Source of the DNA: TMED8 sp038125725
Lineage (GTDB): Bacteria; Pseudomonadota; Alphaproteobacteria; Rhodospirillales; Casp-alpha2
Direction: 5' to 3'
Length of the DNA: 64,000 nucleotides
Assembly: GCA_038125725.1 (NCBI GenBank)
Contig: JAYPEK010000001.1
Span: 1-64,000 of the forward strand
Every line of letters starts with the position of its first letter. Position 1 is the first letter of the stretch. The notes beneath the pieces were generated by a model. It did no database searches, was not told the origin of the DNA, and saw only the letters and a program-made list of their open reading frames with translations. Shown piece after piece: positions 37,891 to 47,051 of the stretch. Made by a program: the position numbers and the translations under genes.

Positions 37891-38452
37891 GCTCGACACC
37901 GATTCAAAACATAAGCGACGCATTCACGCGCAGCCGCATGATCTTGATTTGTGGCATCGCGCCATGGCGGACGTGAAACCCCTCACCGGCCGCCAAAATA
38001 ACGATACTCCGGAGACCTTAACGGGAAAATCCGAAAAAACCGCGCAAATCCGCCGCCGACAGACGATGGAAATCGCCCCCATCCACCATGCGCAACCGAA
38101 TGATCTTCTCCACGGTCAGGCGCCAGGGCTAGATAAGCGTACGCAACAGCGCTTAAGGCGCGGTCAGGTCGATATCGAAGCGCGCCTGGACCTGCACGGC
38201 ATGACCCAGACGGCGGCGCATCAGGCATTGGAACGGTTTTTGGAGCGTGCCCATATGGCCGGCAAGAAGACTGTCCTGGTGGTGACCGGTAAGGGATTGC
38301 GCGCCGACGGCGAGATCGGCGTGCTGCGCCGTGCCGTGCCGCGCTGGCTGAACGAGGCGCCGATGCGCCAGTGGGTGCATGCCTTCGACCATGCGGCGCC
38401 CCGCGACGGCGGCGAGGGCGCGCTCTATATCGTCATGCGGCGGCGCAAATGA
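37880..38452 (+). CDS. Smr-domain nuclease family protein
   Basis: A 190-residue protein with a charged N-terminal half (about 85 residues) and a C-terminal Smr domain (about residues 95-185). The signature LDLHGMTQTAAHQAL and VVTGKGLRADG are clear. Smr domains have DNA- or RNA-nicking activity in MutS2 and related proteins; the function of the stand-alone form is not settled. The ATG at 37880 overlaps lutC by 11 bases. It overlaps the XRE regulator gene by 4 bases. mltA-smr is the usual neighbour pair in this class, so lutABC appears to have been inserted between them. Confidence 0.9.
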   Translation: MTRKLDTDSKHKRRIHAQPHDLDLWHRAMADVKPLTGRQNNDTPETLTGKSEKTAQIRRRQTMEIAPIHHAQPNDLLHGQAPGLDKRTQQRLRRGQVDIEARLDLHGMTQTAAHQALERFLERAHMAGKKTVLVVTGKGLRADGEIGVLRRAVPRWLNEAPMRQWVHAFDHAAPRDGGEGALYIVMRRRK

Positions 38453-38829
38453 CCCCGTTCGGTGAAAAAGTGCGAGAGCTCAGGGAAGGGCGCGGCATTA
38501 CGCTGAAACAGATGGCTGAGGACCTGGGCGTGTCTTCGGCCTATTTCTCGGCGCTCGAGCACGGCCACCGGGGCCGGCCGGGGTCGGGCCTGGTGCAACA
38601 GATCTGCGGCTATTTCGAACTGATGTGGGACGACGCCGAGGAACTGAAGCGCCTGGCCGAACTGTCGCACCCGCGCGTCACCGTCGACACCGCCGGACTG
38701 AGCCCGAAGGCGACGCAATTGGCGAACCTTTTGGCGGAGCGTATCGACAGTCTGGACGAAGAGACGCTCGACTGGATCCTGGCCGAGATCGAGGGCCGCC
38801 ACGCACCCCTGAAAGGCCCAACGCATTAA
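38449..38829 (+). CDS. XRE-family helix-turn-helix regulator
   Basis: A 126-residue protein. Residues about 4-60 form a lambda-repressor-like domain (FGEKVRELREGRGITLKQMA, then LGVSSAYFSALEHGHRG). The remaining 65 residues are helical and acidic without a known ligand-binding domain. It starts inside the smr stop codon (ATGA) and probably depends on smr translation. Its target is unknown; autoregulation or control of the lut-smr transcript is a possibility. It is convergent with hslU. Confidence 0.9.
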   Translation: MTPFGEKVRELREGRGITLKQMAEDLGVSSAYFSALEHGHRGRPGSGLVQQICGYFELMWDDAEELKRLAELSHPRVTVDTAGLSPKATQLANLLAERIDSLDEETLDWILAEIEGRHAPLKGPTH

Positions 38830-38932
38830 CCGGTTAAAGCCCGCACTTCATCCAAAATCTGAGGATTGGCACGGGCCTCCCGAAATGCCTAAGAAAACCC
38901 GTGCAAGCTAATGATAATTAACCGATTCTGTT

Positions 38933-40243
38933 CTACAGAATGAACTTCCGCACATCGGCGTTCTCGGCCAGCTCGGCGACGGTGGAGCGGACCATTTCGG
39001 CATCCACCGTGAGGCTCTCGCCGGAGCGTTCGGAGGCGGTGAAGCTGATGTCCTCCATCAGCTTCTCCATCACCGTGTGCAGGCGCCGGGCACCGATGTT
39101 CTCGACACCCTGGTTGATCTCGGCCGCCAGGTCAGCGATGGCCTCGACGGCGTCGTCGGCGAAATCGATCGTCACCTCCTCGACCCCGATCAGCGCCTTG
39201 TATTGCTTGATCAGGCTGGCCTCGGGTTCGGTCAGGATGCGCACGAAATCCTCCCGCGTCAGCGCGTTGAGCGCGACTCGGATCGGCAGCCGGCCCTGCA
39301 ATTCCGGCAGCATGTCGGAGGGCTTGGCGACGTGGAAGGCGCCCGACGCGATGAACAGGATATGGTCGGTCTTCACCGGGCCGTGCTTGGTCGCCACCGT
39401 GGTGCCCTCGATCAAGGGCAGCAGGTCGCGCTGCACGCCCTCGCGGCTGACGTCGGCGCCCATGCGCTCGGAGCGCGCGGTGATCTTGTCGACCTCGTCG
39501 AGGAAGACGATGCCGTTGTTCTCCACCGCCGAGATGGCGTCACGCTGCACCGATTCTTCATCCAGCAACTTGTCGCTCTCGTCGGCAAGCAAAACGGCGT
39601 GCGATTCCGCCACCGTCATCTTGCGTTTCTTGGTCGGCTGGCCGAAGGCCTTGCCGAGCATGTCGCCCAGGTTGACCATCCCCATCTGCGCGCTCGGCAT
39701 GCCGGGAATGTCGAAGGTCGGCATGCCGCCGCCGCCGCCGTCCGAGACCTCGACCTCGATCTCGCGGTCGTCCAGTTCGCCGGCGCGCAGCATGATGCGG
39801 AAGCGCTCGCGCGTTTCCTTCGAGGCGCTCTCGCCGACCAGGGCGTCGACGACGCGCTCTTCCGCCTGCAGTTCGGCCTTGGCCTCGACCGACTTGCGTT
39901 GCTTCTCGCGGGTCATGTGGATGGCGCTTTCGACCAGGTCGCGGATGATCTGCTCGACATCGCGGCCGACGTAGCCGACCTCGGTGAACTTGGTCGCCTC
40001 GACCTTGATGAAGGGCGCCTGCGCCAGTTTGGCCAGGCGGCGCGCGATCTCGGTCTTGCCCACGCCGGTGGGACCGATCATCAGGATGTTCTTCGGCATC
40101 ACCTCTTCGCGCATGTCGTCGTCGAGCTGCTGGCGCCGCCAGCGGTTTCTCAGCGCAATGGCCACGGCGCGTTTGGCGTCGTCCTGGCCGACGATGTAGC
40201 GGTCGAGTTCGGAAACGATTTCGCGGGGGGTGAAGCTGGTCAT
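38933..40243 (-). CDS. hslU: ATP-dependent protease ATPase subunit HslU
   Basis: A 436-residue AAA+ unfoldase that feeds substrates to HslV in the cytoplasm. Walker A is MIGPTGVGKTEIARRL, and the pore-adjacent EVGYVGRDVEQI (GYVG) loop is present. Walker B is in VFLDEVDKI. The C-terminus ends FIL, the usual tail that docks into HslV. It overlaps hslV by 4 bases. Confidence 0.97.
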   Translation of the reverse strand: MTSFTPREIVSELDRYIVGQDDAKRAVAIALRNRWRRQQLDDDMREEVMPKNILMIGPTGVGKTEIARRLAKLAQAPFIKVEATKFTEVGYVGRDVEQIIRDLVESAIHMTREKQRKSVEAKAELQAEERVVDALVGESASKETRERFRIMLRAGELDDREIEVEVSDGGGGGMPTFDIPGMPSAQMGMVNLGDMLGKAFGQPTKKRKMTVAESHAVLLADESDKLLDEESVQRDAISAVENNGIVFLDEVDKITARSERMGADVSREGVQRDLLPLIEGTTVATKHGPVKTDHILFIASGAFHVAKPSDMLPELQGRLPIRVALNALTREDFVRILTEPEASLIKQYKALIGVEEVTIDFADDAVEAIADLAAEINQGVENIGARRLHTVMEKLMEDISFTASERSGESLTVDAEMVRSTVAELAENADVRKFIL

Positions 40244-40803
40244 GAAAGCTCGATGGTTTCGATGGTGACGTTGTCGTTGGTGTAGATACAGATCTCGCCG
40301 GCGATGGCCATGGCCTTGCGGGCAATGGCCTCGGCGTCCATGTCGTCGCGGTCGACCAGCGCGCGCGCCGCGGCCAGCGCGTAGTTGCCGCCGGATCCGA
40401 TGCCGATGACGCCGTCGTCGGGCTCCAGCACGTCGCCGTTGCCGGTCAAGACCAGCGAAACTTCCTTGTCGGCGACCGCCATCATCGCTTCCAGGCGCCT
40501 GAGGTAGCGGTCCGTGCGCCAGTCCTTGGCGAGTTCCACGGCGGCGCGGGTGAGTTGGCCGGGATATTGTTCCAGCTTCGCTTCAAGGCGCTCGAACAGC
40601 GTGAAGGCGTCGGCGGTGGCGCCGGCGAACCCGGCAATCACGTCGCCGCCCGCCAGGCGCCGCACCTTTTTGGCCGAGCCCTTGACCACGGTATCGCCGA
40701 GGCTAACCTGGCCGTCACCGGCGACCACGACCTTGTCGCCCTTTCGGACCGAAAGGATCGTCGTGCCGTGCCACTGGGGTATCGATGGGTTCTGTTCGCT
40801 CAT
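40240..40803 (-). CDS. hslV: ATP-dependent protease peptidase subunit HslV
   Basis: A 187-residue proteasome-like threonine protease. After the short propeptide the catalytic Thr is in WHGTTILSVRKGDKVVVAGD, followed by VSLGDTVVKGSAKKVRRLA. It forms the HslVU complex with the adjacent ATPase and is important in heat stress. It overlaps hslU by 4 bases. The start is 231 bases from the divergent hisB. Confidence 0.97.
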   Translation of the reverse strand: MSEQNPSIPQWHGTTILSVRKGDKVVVAGDGQVSLGDTVVKGSAKKVRRLAGGDVIAGFAGATADAFTLFERLEAKLEQYPGQLTRAAVELAKDWRTDRYLRRLEAMMAVADKEVSLVLTGNGDVLEPDDGVIGIGSGGNYALAAARALVDRDDMDAEAIARKAMAIAGEICIYTNDNVTIETIELS

Positions 40804-40888
40804 GGCCGTCTCCGATGCGCGCGCGGGGAAGCGCGACTATAGCCTAGGATATCGGTTTGGGAAGACCCGCCCGCAACCCCGCCGCAAT

Positions 40889-40912
40889 CGCCCCCCCGGG
40901 CGCCCCCCCGGG
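40889..40912. repeat. Tandem 12-base GC repeat
   Basis: CGCCCCCCCGGG occurs twice in a row in the spacer between hslV and hisB. It may be a simple-sequence expansion. Confidence 0.6.
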
Positions 40913-41034
40913 CGCCCACCAGGCGCGCCCGCCCGGCGGCGACAGAAGGCTGGCGAAGGCGCGGCGTTCCTGTTACAAGGTGCGCCGCGAAGCCCCCTTC
41001 GCGCCAACCTGAAAGCGAAATCAAGGAGTGCGCC

Positions 41035-41634
41035 ATGCGGACCGGCAAGGTGGAACGCCGCACCAAGGAAACGGAAATCGCCGTCAGCCTCGATCTCGAC
41101 GGCTCTGGCGAATACAACGTCAGCACCGGCATCGGTTTTCTCGACCACATGCTGGAACAGCTGTCGCGCCACAGCCTCATCGACCTGGACGTGAGCGCCA
41201 AGGGGGACCTGCACATCGACGCCCACCACACCACCGAGGATACCGGCATCGCCATCGGCGAAGCGGTGGCCGAGGCGCTGGGCGATCGCCGTGGCATTAA
41301 CCGCTACGGCTCGGCCACGATTCCGATGGACGAGACCTGCACGCGCGTGGCTCTGGATATCTCCAACCGGCCGTATCTGATCTGGCGGGTGGAATTCACC
41401 CAGGACCGCTTGGGCGAAATGGACACGGAACTGTTCAAGGAATGGTTCCAGGCCTTCGCGCAGGCCGCCGGCATCACGCTGCACGTGGAGAACTTCTACG
41501 GCATCAACAACCACCATATCGTCGAGACCTGCTTCAAGGCCCTGGCCCGCGCGCTGCGCGAAGCCATCGAGATCGACCCGCGCAAGGCCGACGAGGTGCC
41601 GTCCACCAAGGGCACGCTCGGCGGTTCCTTGTAG
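41035..41634 (+). CDS. hisB: Imidazoleglycerol-phosphate dehydratase
   Basis: A 199-residue monofunctional enzyme of the sixth histidine step. The two manganese-binding motifs are LHIDAHHTTEDTGIAIGEA and the later INNHHIVETCFKALARALR, both intact. It lacks the phosphatase domain of enterobacterial HisB, as in most alphaproteobacteria. It starts the plus-strand histidine cluster hisB-DUF2628-hisH-hisA-hisF-hisE. Confidence 0.97.
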   Translation: MRTGKVERRTKETEIAVSLDLDGSGEYNVSTGIGFLDHMLEQLSRHSLIDLDVSAKGDLHIDAHHTTEDTGIAIGEAVAEALGDRRGINRYGSATIPMDETCTRVALDISNRPYLIWRVEFTQDRLGEMDTELFKEWFQAFAQAAGITLHVENFYGINNHHIVETCFKALARALREAIEIDPRKADEVPSTKGTLGGSL

Positions 41635-41657
41635 CCTAGCGCGAGAGCGGGACCGCC

Positions 41658-42044
41658 ATGCGGGTCTATACCGTTCACCTCCGCCGCCAGGGCCTCGACC
41701 TGGAGAACGACATCCAGTTGATCAAGGAAGGGATCAATTGGGCGGCGCTGCTGTTCACCGCGCTCTGGGCCTTGTGGCACCGGCTGTGGTGGCCGGCCCT
41801 CGCCGTCATCGCCGCCTCGATGCTGGTGGCCGGTTTCGGTAAATCCTTGGGCGCCGACGAACCGACGCAGTCGCTCCTGGGTTTTGCCGTTGCCGCGGTG
41901 CTGGCGCTATTGGCCAATGACCTCCGGCGCGCGGCGTTGGAGCGGCGGGGCTTCACCGAAGCCGGCGTCGTCTGCGCCGCCGACGAGGACGCGGCGCTGT
42001 TGAAATTCATGCAGGCCCATCCGGGCCTGGTGGAGGACGCATGA
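41658..42044 (+). CDS. DUF2628 membrane protein
   Basis: A 128-residue protein with a short N-terminal strand (MRVYTVHLRRQG), a polar region with KEGINWAALLFTALWALWHR, two to three membrane segments and a soluble acidic tail. The IKEGINWAALLF-W pattern is typical of DUF2628. It sits between hisB and hisH, overlapping hisH by 4 bases. That placement is frequent in alphaproteobacteria, but no link to histidine synthesis is known. Confidence 0.88.
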   Translation: MRVYTVHLRRQGLDLENDIQLIKEGINWAALLFTALWALWHRLWWPALAVIAASMLVAGFGKSLGADEPTQSLLGFAVAAVLALLANDLRRAALERRGFTEAGVVCAADEDAALLKFMQAHPGLVEDA

Positions 42045-42685
42045 CCATCGCCATCGTCGATTACGGATCCGGCAACCTGCGTTCCGCTGCCAAGGCGTTC
42101 GAGCGCGTCGTCGCCGAGGCCGGTTCCACCGGGCCCGTCGCCGTCACCGCCGATCCCGATGTTGTCGCCGCCGCCGATCGCGTGGTGCTGCCGGGCGTTG
42201 GCGCCTTCGCCGATTGCAAGGCGGGGTTGCAAGCGCTCGACGGCATGGTCGATGCGATCACCATGGCGGTGATGCAGAAAGGGCGGCCGATCCTCGGTAT
42301 CTGCGTCGGCATGCAGTTGATGGCGACGCGCGGCCTCGAACACGGCGAGACCGCCGGTTTCGACTGGATCGCGGGCGACGTGGCCGCCATACGACCCTCA
42401 GATAAAACATTAAAAATCCCCCATATGGGTTGGAATCAATTGATTCTTCCGCCCTCACCGCATCCCGTCCTGCGGGGCCTGGCAGAGGACGCGCATGCCT
42501 ACTTTGTGCACTCCTACGCCATGCAGTGTGCGGACCCGGCGGCGGTGCTGGCGCGGGTCGATTACGGCGGCGAGGTAACCGCCGCGGTGGGCCGCGACAA
42601 CATCGTCGGCACCCAGTTTCACCCCGAGAAGAGCCAGTCTACAGGCTTAAAACTCATCGATAATTTCATCAAATGGGCGCCCTGA
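42041..42685 (+). CDS. hisH: Imidazole glycerol phosphate synthase, glutamine amidotransferase subunit
   Basis: A 214-residue class I glutaminase that supplies ammonia to HisF. The catalytic triad Cys is in GICVGMQLM, and His-Glu in QFHPEKSQ. The N-terminus IAIVDYGSGNLRS is the family signature. Starts inside the DUF2628 stop codon and ends 34 bases before hisA. Confidence 0.97.
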   Translation: MTIAIVDYGSGNLRSAAKAFERVVAEAGSTGPVAVTADPDVVAAADRVVLPGVGAFADCKAGLQALDGMVDAITMAVMQKGRPILGICVGMQLMATRGLEHGETAGFDWIAGDVAAIRPSDKTLKIPHMGWNQLILPPSPHPVLRGLAEDAHAYFVHSYAMQCADPAAVLARVDYGGEVTAAVGRDNIVGTQFHPEKSQSTGLKLIDNFIKWAP

Positions 42686-42719
42686 TGCGGGGCGCCGGAG
42701 AGAACGAATCGGTTGCGAG

Positions 42720-43448
42720 ATGATCTTTTTCCCGGCCATTGATCTGAAGGACGGCCAGTGCGTTCGCTTGCTGCATGGCGAGATGGACAAGGCGACGGTG
42801 TTCAACGACGACCCCGCCGCGCAGGCCCAGCGCTTCGAGCAACATGGCAGCGAATGGCTACATATCGTTGATTTAAATGGCGCTTTTGAGGGTCAACCCG
42901 TCAACGGCACGGCGGTGGACGGTATCCTGCAAGCGGTCGGCATTCCGCTGCAGTTGGGCGGCGGCATCCGCGACATGGCGACCATCGAGATGTGGCTGGA
43001 GAAGGGCGTGGCGCGGGTCATCCTCGGCACCGTGGCCGTGCGCGATCCGGACCTGGTGCGCGAAGCCTGCCGGCGCCACCCCGGCCGCGTGGCGCTCGGC
43101 ATCGATGCGCGCGACGGGTTCGTCGCCGTCGAGGGCTGGGCCGAGACCGCCGAGATCACCGCGCTCGACATGGCCAAGCGCTTCGAGGACGCCGGCGCGG
43201 CGGCGATCATTCATACCGACATCGGCCGCGACGGCGCCATGCAGGGCCCCAACCTGGATGCCACCCGCGAACTGGCGGAAGCGGTTTCGACGCCGTTGAT
43301 CCTGTCCGGCGGCGTTTCCTCCATGGATGATCTGAAGCGCGTTGTCGCTTCGGGCGCGAAATTGGAGGGCGTCATCTCCGGCCGCGCCATCTACGACGGC
43401 CGCATCGACGTTGCCGAAGCGGTTTCGGTTTTGGCGGAGGCCGCCTGA
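42720..43448 (+). CDS. hisA: Phosphoribosylformimino-AICAR-phosphate isomerase
   Basis: A 242-residue TIM barrel catalysing the Amadori rearrangement in histidine synthesis. The general acid/base Asp is in PAIDLKDGQCVRL, and the second catalytic Asp in HTDIGRDGAMQG. GGGIRDM and SGGVSSMDDL are the phosphate loops. Stop and hisF start overlap by one base. Confidence 0.97.
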   Translation: MIFFPAIDLKDGQCVRLLHGEMDKATVFNDDPAAQAQRFEQHGSEWLHIVDLNGAFEGQPVNGTAVDGILQAVGIPLQLGGGIRDMATIEMWLEKGVARVILGTVAVRDPDLVREACRRHPGRVALGIDARDGFVAVEGWAETAEITALDMAKRFEDAGAAAIIHTDIGRDGAMQGPNLDATRELAEAVSTPLILSGGVSSMDDLKRVVASGAKLEGVISGRAIYDGRIDVAEAVSVLAEAA

Positions 43449-44233
43449 TGCTGAAGGCGCGGGTCATTCCCTGTCTCGATGTCGACCAGGGCCGCGTGGT
43501 CAAGGGCGTCAATTTCGTCGACCTGATCGACGCCGGCGACCCGGTCGAGCAGGCGCGGGTCTACGACAAGGCCGGCGCCGACGAGCTCTGTTTTCTCGAC
43601 ATCACCGCCAGCCATGAAAACCGCGATACCATATGCGACGTGGTCGGGCGCACCGCCGAGCAGTGTTTCATGCCCTTGACCGTCGGCGGCGGTGTGCGCG
43701 CCAACGAGGACGTGCGCAAGCTCTTGCTTGCCGGCGCCGACAAGGTCTCCATCAATACCGCCGCCGTGCACAACCCCGAGTTCGTGCGCGAGGCCGCCGA
43801 GAAGTTCGGCAGCCAGTGCATCGTCGTCGCCATCGACGCCAAGTCCGTCGCCGGCGACAAGTTCGAGATCTTCACCCACGGCGGGCGACGCCCGACCGGC
43901 ATCGACGCCGTCGAATGGGCCAAGCGCATGGCGGAATTGGGGGCGGGGGAAATCCTCCTCACCTCCATGGACCGGGACGGCACCAAGATGGGCTTCAACA
44001 TCCCGCTGACCCGTGCCGTCTCGGATGCTGTGCCGATCCCGGTGATCGCGTCGGGCGGCGTCGGCAACTTGCAGCACATGGTCGACGGCATCACCGAGGG
44101 GCATGCGTCGGCCGTGCTGGCGGCCTCGATCTTCCACTTCGGCACTTTCACCATCGGCGAGACAAAGGCCTACATGGCGCGCGCCGGTGTTCCCATTCGG
44201 CCGGCCGAGCCGGCAACCCCGGAGCACATCTGA
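43448..44233 (+). CDS. hisF: Imidazole glycerol phosphate synthase, cyclase subunit
   Basis: A 261-residue TIM barrel that joins ammonia from HisH to PRFAR. The start ARVIPCLDVDQGRVVKG contains the first catalytic Asp; TSMDRDGTKMGF holds the second. VGGGVRANEDV and SGGVGNLQHM are phosphate-binding loops. It overlaps both hisA and hisE by a single base. Confidence 0.98.
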   Translation: MLKARVIPCLDVDQGRVVKGVNFVDLIDAGDPVEQARVYDKAGADELCFLDITASHENRDTICDVVGRTAEQCFMPLTVGGGVRANEDVRKLLLAGADKVSINTAAVHNPEFVREAAEKFGSQCIVVAIDAKSVAGDKFEIFTHGGRRPTGIDAVEWAKRMAELGAGEILLTSMDRDGTKMGFNIPLTRAVSDAVPIPVIASGGVGNLQHMVDGITEGHASAVLAASIFHFGTFTIGETKAYMARAGVPIRPAEPATPEHI

Positions 44234-44580
44234 TGGCAAAGCCCACCAAAATCTCGCGGCCGGAGCGTCACACGCTCGACCAACTCTACACGACGCTGCT
44301 GCGCCGGCGCCGATCCGATCCCGATAAATCCTATACCGCGCGCCTCTATGCCAAGGGCCGTCCGCATATCGCCAAGAAGACCGGCGAGGAAGCGGTGGAG
44401 GTGGTCATCGCCAGCTTGGCCGAGGACCGCCGTGCGCTGGTCTCGGAAAGCGCCGACCTGCTCTATCATTTGCTGGTGCTCTGGGCCGACGCTGGCGTCA
44501 AGCCAGCGGATGTCTGGAAGGAACTCGAGCGCCGCTTCGGCATGTCCGGAATCGAAGAGAAACGCGCGCGCAAGCGCTGA
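44233..44580 (+). CDS. hisE: Phosphoribosyl-ATP pyrophosphatase
   Basis: A 115-residue MazG-like all-alpha pyrophosphatase of the second histidine step. Family motifs are KSYTARLYAKGRPHIAKKTG, EEAVEVVIASLAED and SESADLLYHLLVLWADAG. It ends the histidine group; hisI, hisG, hisD and hisC are not in the window. Confidence 0.95.
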   Translation: MAKPTKISRPERHTLDQLYTTLLRRRRSDPDKSYTARLYAKGRPHIAKKTGEEAVEVVIASLAEDRRALVSESADLLYHLLVLWADAGVKPADVWKELERRFGMSGIEEKRARKR

Positions 44581-44615
44581 GCCGGCCCATTACCCGACGA
44601 ACGACGGAGAAACGC

Positions 44616-44984
44616 ATGAGCTACGACGACCAGAACGTTTTCGCCAAGATCCTGCGCGGCGAGATTCCCTGCGACAAGGTCTATGAGGACGATTGGGCGC
44701 TGGCTTTCAGGGACATCGCGCCGCAGGCGCCGACGCATCTGTTGGTGATCCCCAAGGGGCCATACGTCTCGATGGACGATTTCACCGCCAAGGCGACCGG
44801 GGACGAGATCGCCGGCTTTTTCCGCGCCGTCGGCACCGTCGCCCGCGAGGCCGGCGCGGCGCCGGATGGGTATCGGTTTCTCGCCAACCATGGCCGCGAC
44901 GCGCACCAGGAAGTGCCGCATTTCCACGTTCATATCTTCGCCGGCCGGGATCTCGGCGGCATGATCCGCAAGCCTCGCGATTAA
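44616..44984 (+). CDS. HIT family nucleotide hydrolase
   Basis: A 122-residue histidine-triad protein of the HinT branch, a purine nucleoside phosphoramidase. The triad is HFHVH in EVPHFHVHIFAGR. The N-terminus VFAKILRGEIPCDKVYEDDW, with FRDIAPQAPTHLLVIPK, is typical. Its position after hisE is common in this class. A possible promoter or leader for the next gene lies in the 175-base spacer that follows. Confidence 0.95.
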   Translation: MSYDDQNVFAKILRGEIPCDKVYEDDWALAFRDIAPQAPTHLLVIPKGPYVSMDDFTAKATGDEIAGFFRAVGTVAREAGAAPDGYRFLANHGRDAHQEVPHFHVHIFAGRDLGGMIRKPRD

Positions 44985-45159
44985 TCCGATTCGCTTATTT
45001 GCATAGAAAACATGGATTGCGCTTAATCGAGGCAGGCCGGTAGAGTGTTGTTTTTACGGCGTAAATCTGCCTTTCATTGCCGATTAACCAAACCCGTCCT
45101 AGAATCGACCTTTCGAGCCCTTTTGTTTCGATAAACGAATGAAAGGCTGGGAGCGGCGC

Positions 45160-47046
45160 ATGCCTCTCGATTCGCGCGATCTGACCTTTTCTCCGCCCCG
45201 GACACCAGCTGCCGGTTCCGAGCCGACGCCGGGTATTGCCCGCATCGACCTGCCGCTGCCCGCGTCCGAGCCCAGAACCGCATCACCCGACATCGATTTC
45301 GACCCGGTCGGCGCCGCCGCCGATTCCGCCTTCGCGCGCCTCGCCACCCAGGCGGCGCTGAACCAGGCGTTGGACGCAGCGCGGACCCGGGCCGCGGCCC
45401 CCCACCCGGCCGGCGACTGGACGCCGGAGATGGTGCAGTCGGGCCGCGCGCTGCATGCGCTTCTGGGCGTCGACGACCCGCTTCTGCTGAACGCCGAGAG
45501 CAGTTACGACGATTCAGCCATGGACCAGCAGCTTCGCGCCGCCCTGAGCCAGTTGCCGCACATCGAATTGGCGAGCGGCGAATTGGCGGCGCTGGACGCT
45601 TTCGACCTGGCGCTGGAGGAAGGCGCCGATGTGGAGGAGGCGCTGTCGGCGGCCATCGCCGCCGCCAAAGCCGTTGCCGAACCGGCCTGGACGGCGCCGG
45701 AGCGCGACGCCTTTCTCAACCAGGGACCGCCGCCGTTCCCGGAACCGGCATCGGACCAAGCCGACCTGGATAGTGGTTTCGAGCTCGCCGGGCGTCCGGC
45801 GGCGCGGGAAACGCCGGCGGCGGGCGCGCCGCGCGCCTCCGAGTCAGTATTCGATGTGAGGCTCGCGTCGCTGCTGCCGGCCGACGGCCTGGCGCCGGAC
45901 GGCGATGCCCTCGACCCGGCCTTCGGCGTCGGGTTCAATTTCGGACCGCGCTTCACCGACGACACCACGCTGCTGGATTTCGAGCGCCGCCTGCTGTCGG
46001 AATCCGAGTCCACCCGGCGCGACGAGACGGTCACAACCGCCGCCGCCGCGTCGGCCAGCGAGATCAAGGGCAGCGCCGCGGCCGACTTCCTGGTCGGGAC
46101 CAGCGCGGCGGATACCATGGGCGGCCTCGCCGATGACGACTACCTTTACGGCGACCGGCCGACCAATTACCTGAGCGGCACCCACGATGCCGACAATCCG
46201 CTGACCTCCCCCAGCTTCGATACCAGCGGCGGCAACGACATCATGTCCGGCGGCGCCGGCGCCGACAGTCTCTGGGGCGGTGCCGGCGACGACCAGATGC
46301 ATGGCGATATCCCCGATAGCGGCAGCTCGCTCGCCGCCGAGTTCGGTTTCGATCTCGGCACCGCCGGCTATGGCGACGACGCGCTCTGGGGCGGCGAGGG
46401 CGCGGATAACCTCTGGGGCGGCGGCGGCAACGATAGCCTCTACGGCGAGGCTGGCGCCGATACCCTCTACGGCGGCGACGGCAACGACATCCTCGACGGC
46501 GGCGGCGGCGCCGACCGGCTGGAGGGCGATGCCGGCGCAGATACGCTCTATGGCAAGGCGGGCACCGACAACCTGTTCGGCTATGCCGGCGACGACATCA
46601 TTATCGGTGGCGAGGGCGACGATACGCTCGCGGGCGGCGACGGCGCCGACGAATTCCGCTTCGCCGGCGGCACCGGCGCCGATGCGCTGGCCCATGCCCA
46701 GTCTCTCGGCACCGACACCATCAACGACTATAGCGCCGCCGACGGTGATAGCTTCGGCCTGTCGGACGCGGATTTCGGTTTCGGTGCGGCCGGCAACCTG
46801 CTCGATGGCGATACCTATTTCGAGGTCGATGGCGGCAGCTTGAGCGCCACGCCTTTCGATGCTTCCGGCGGCGACGCCGGGCCGGCCATCGTCGTCTTCG
46901 GCGCCAACGCGGGCAGCGATGGCGTCGGGCTCTACTACACCGACGACGCGTCGAACATGAGCAACGCCAACTCCTATCAGATCGCCGACATCATCGGCGT
47001 CAACATGACCGACGTGGAGGCGGCGGACTTCTTCCTGAGAAGCTGA
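45160..47046 (+). CDS. RTX calcium-binding repeat protein
   Basis: A 628-residue acidic protein with no N-terminal signal peptide. The first 290 residues are Ala/Pro-rich and unrecognised. From about residue 359 to 500 there are tandem GGxGxDxL nonapeptides (for example GGAGADSLWGGAGDDQM and GGGGNDSLYGEAGADTLYG) that form calcium-binding beta rolls. The C-terminal 130 residues follow the pattern seen after such repeats (GTDTINDYSAADGDSF) and end FFLRS, which could be a type I secretion signal. No type I exporter genes are in the window. ATG at 45160 is chosen because GGGAG lies six bases upstream; 45139 is also in frame. Confidence 0.88.
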   Translation: MPLDSRDLTFSPPRTPAAGSEPTPGIARIDLPLPASEPRTASPDIDFDPVGAAADSAFARLATQAALNQALDAARTRAAAPHPAGDWTPEMVQSGRALHALLGVDDPLLLNAESSYDDSAMDQQLRAALSQLPHIELASGELAALDAFDLALEEGADVEEALSAAIAAAKAVAEPAWTAPERDAFLNQGPPPFPEPASDQADLDSGFELAGRPAARETPAAGAPRASESVFDVRLASLLPADGLAPDGDALDPAFGVGFNFGPRFTDDTTLLDFERRLLSESESTRRDETVTTAAAASASEIKGSAAADFLVGTSAADTMGGLADDDYLYGDRPTNYLSGTHDADNPLTSPSFDTSGGNDIMSGGAGADSLWGGAGDDQMHGDIPDSGSSLAAEFGFDLGTAGYGDDALWGGEGADNLWGGGGNDSLYGEAGADTLYGGDGNDILDGGGGADRLEGDAGADTLYGKAGTDNLFGYAGDDIIIGGEGDDTLAGGDGADEFRFAGGTGADALAHAQSLGTDTINDYSAADGDSFGLSDADFGFGAAGNLLDGDTYFEVDGGSLSATPFDASGGDAGPAIVVFGANAGSDGVGLYYTDDASNMSNANSYQIADIIGVNMTDVEAADFFLRS

Positions 47047-47051
47047 GCCCC

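Noticed and set aside
38824..38900. TTAACCGGTTAA palindrome and a GCACGGG/CCCGTGC pair between the XRE gene and hslU
   Set aside because: A long loop and no U-tract; could be a regulator site but there is nothing to support it.
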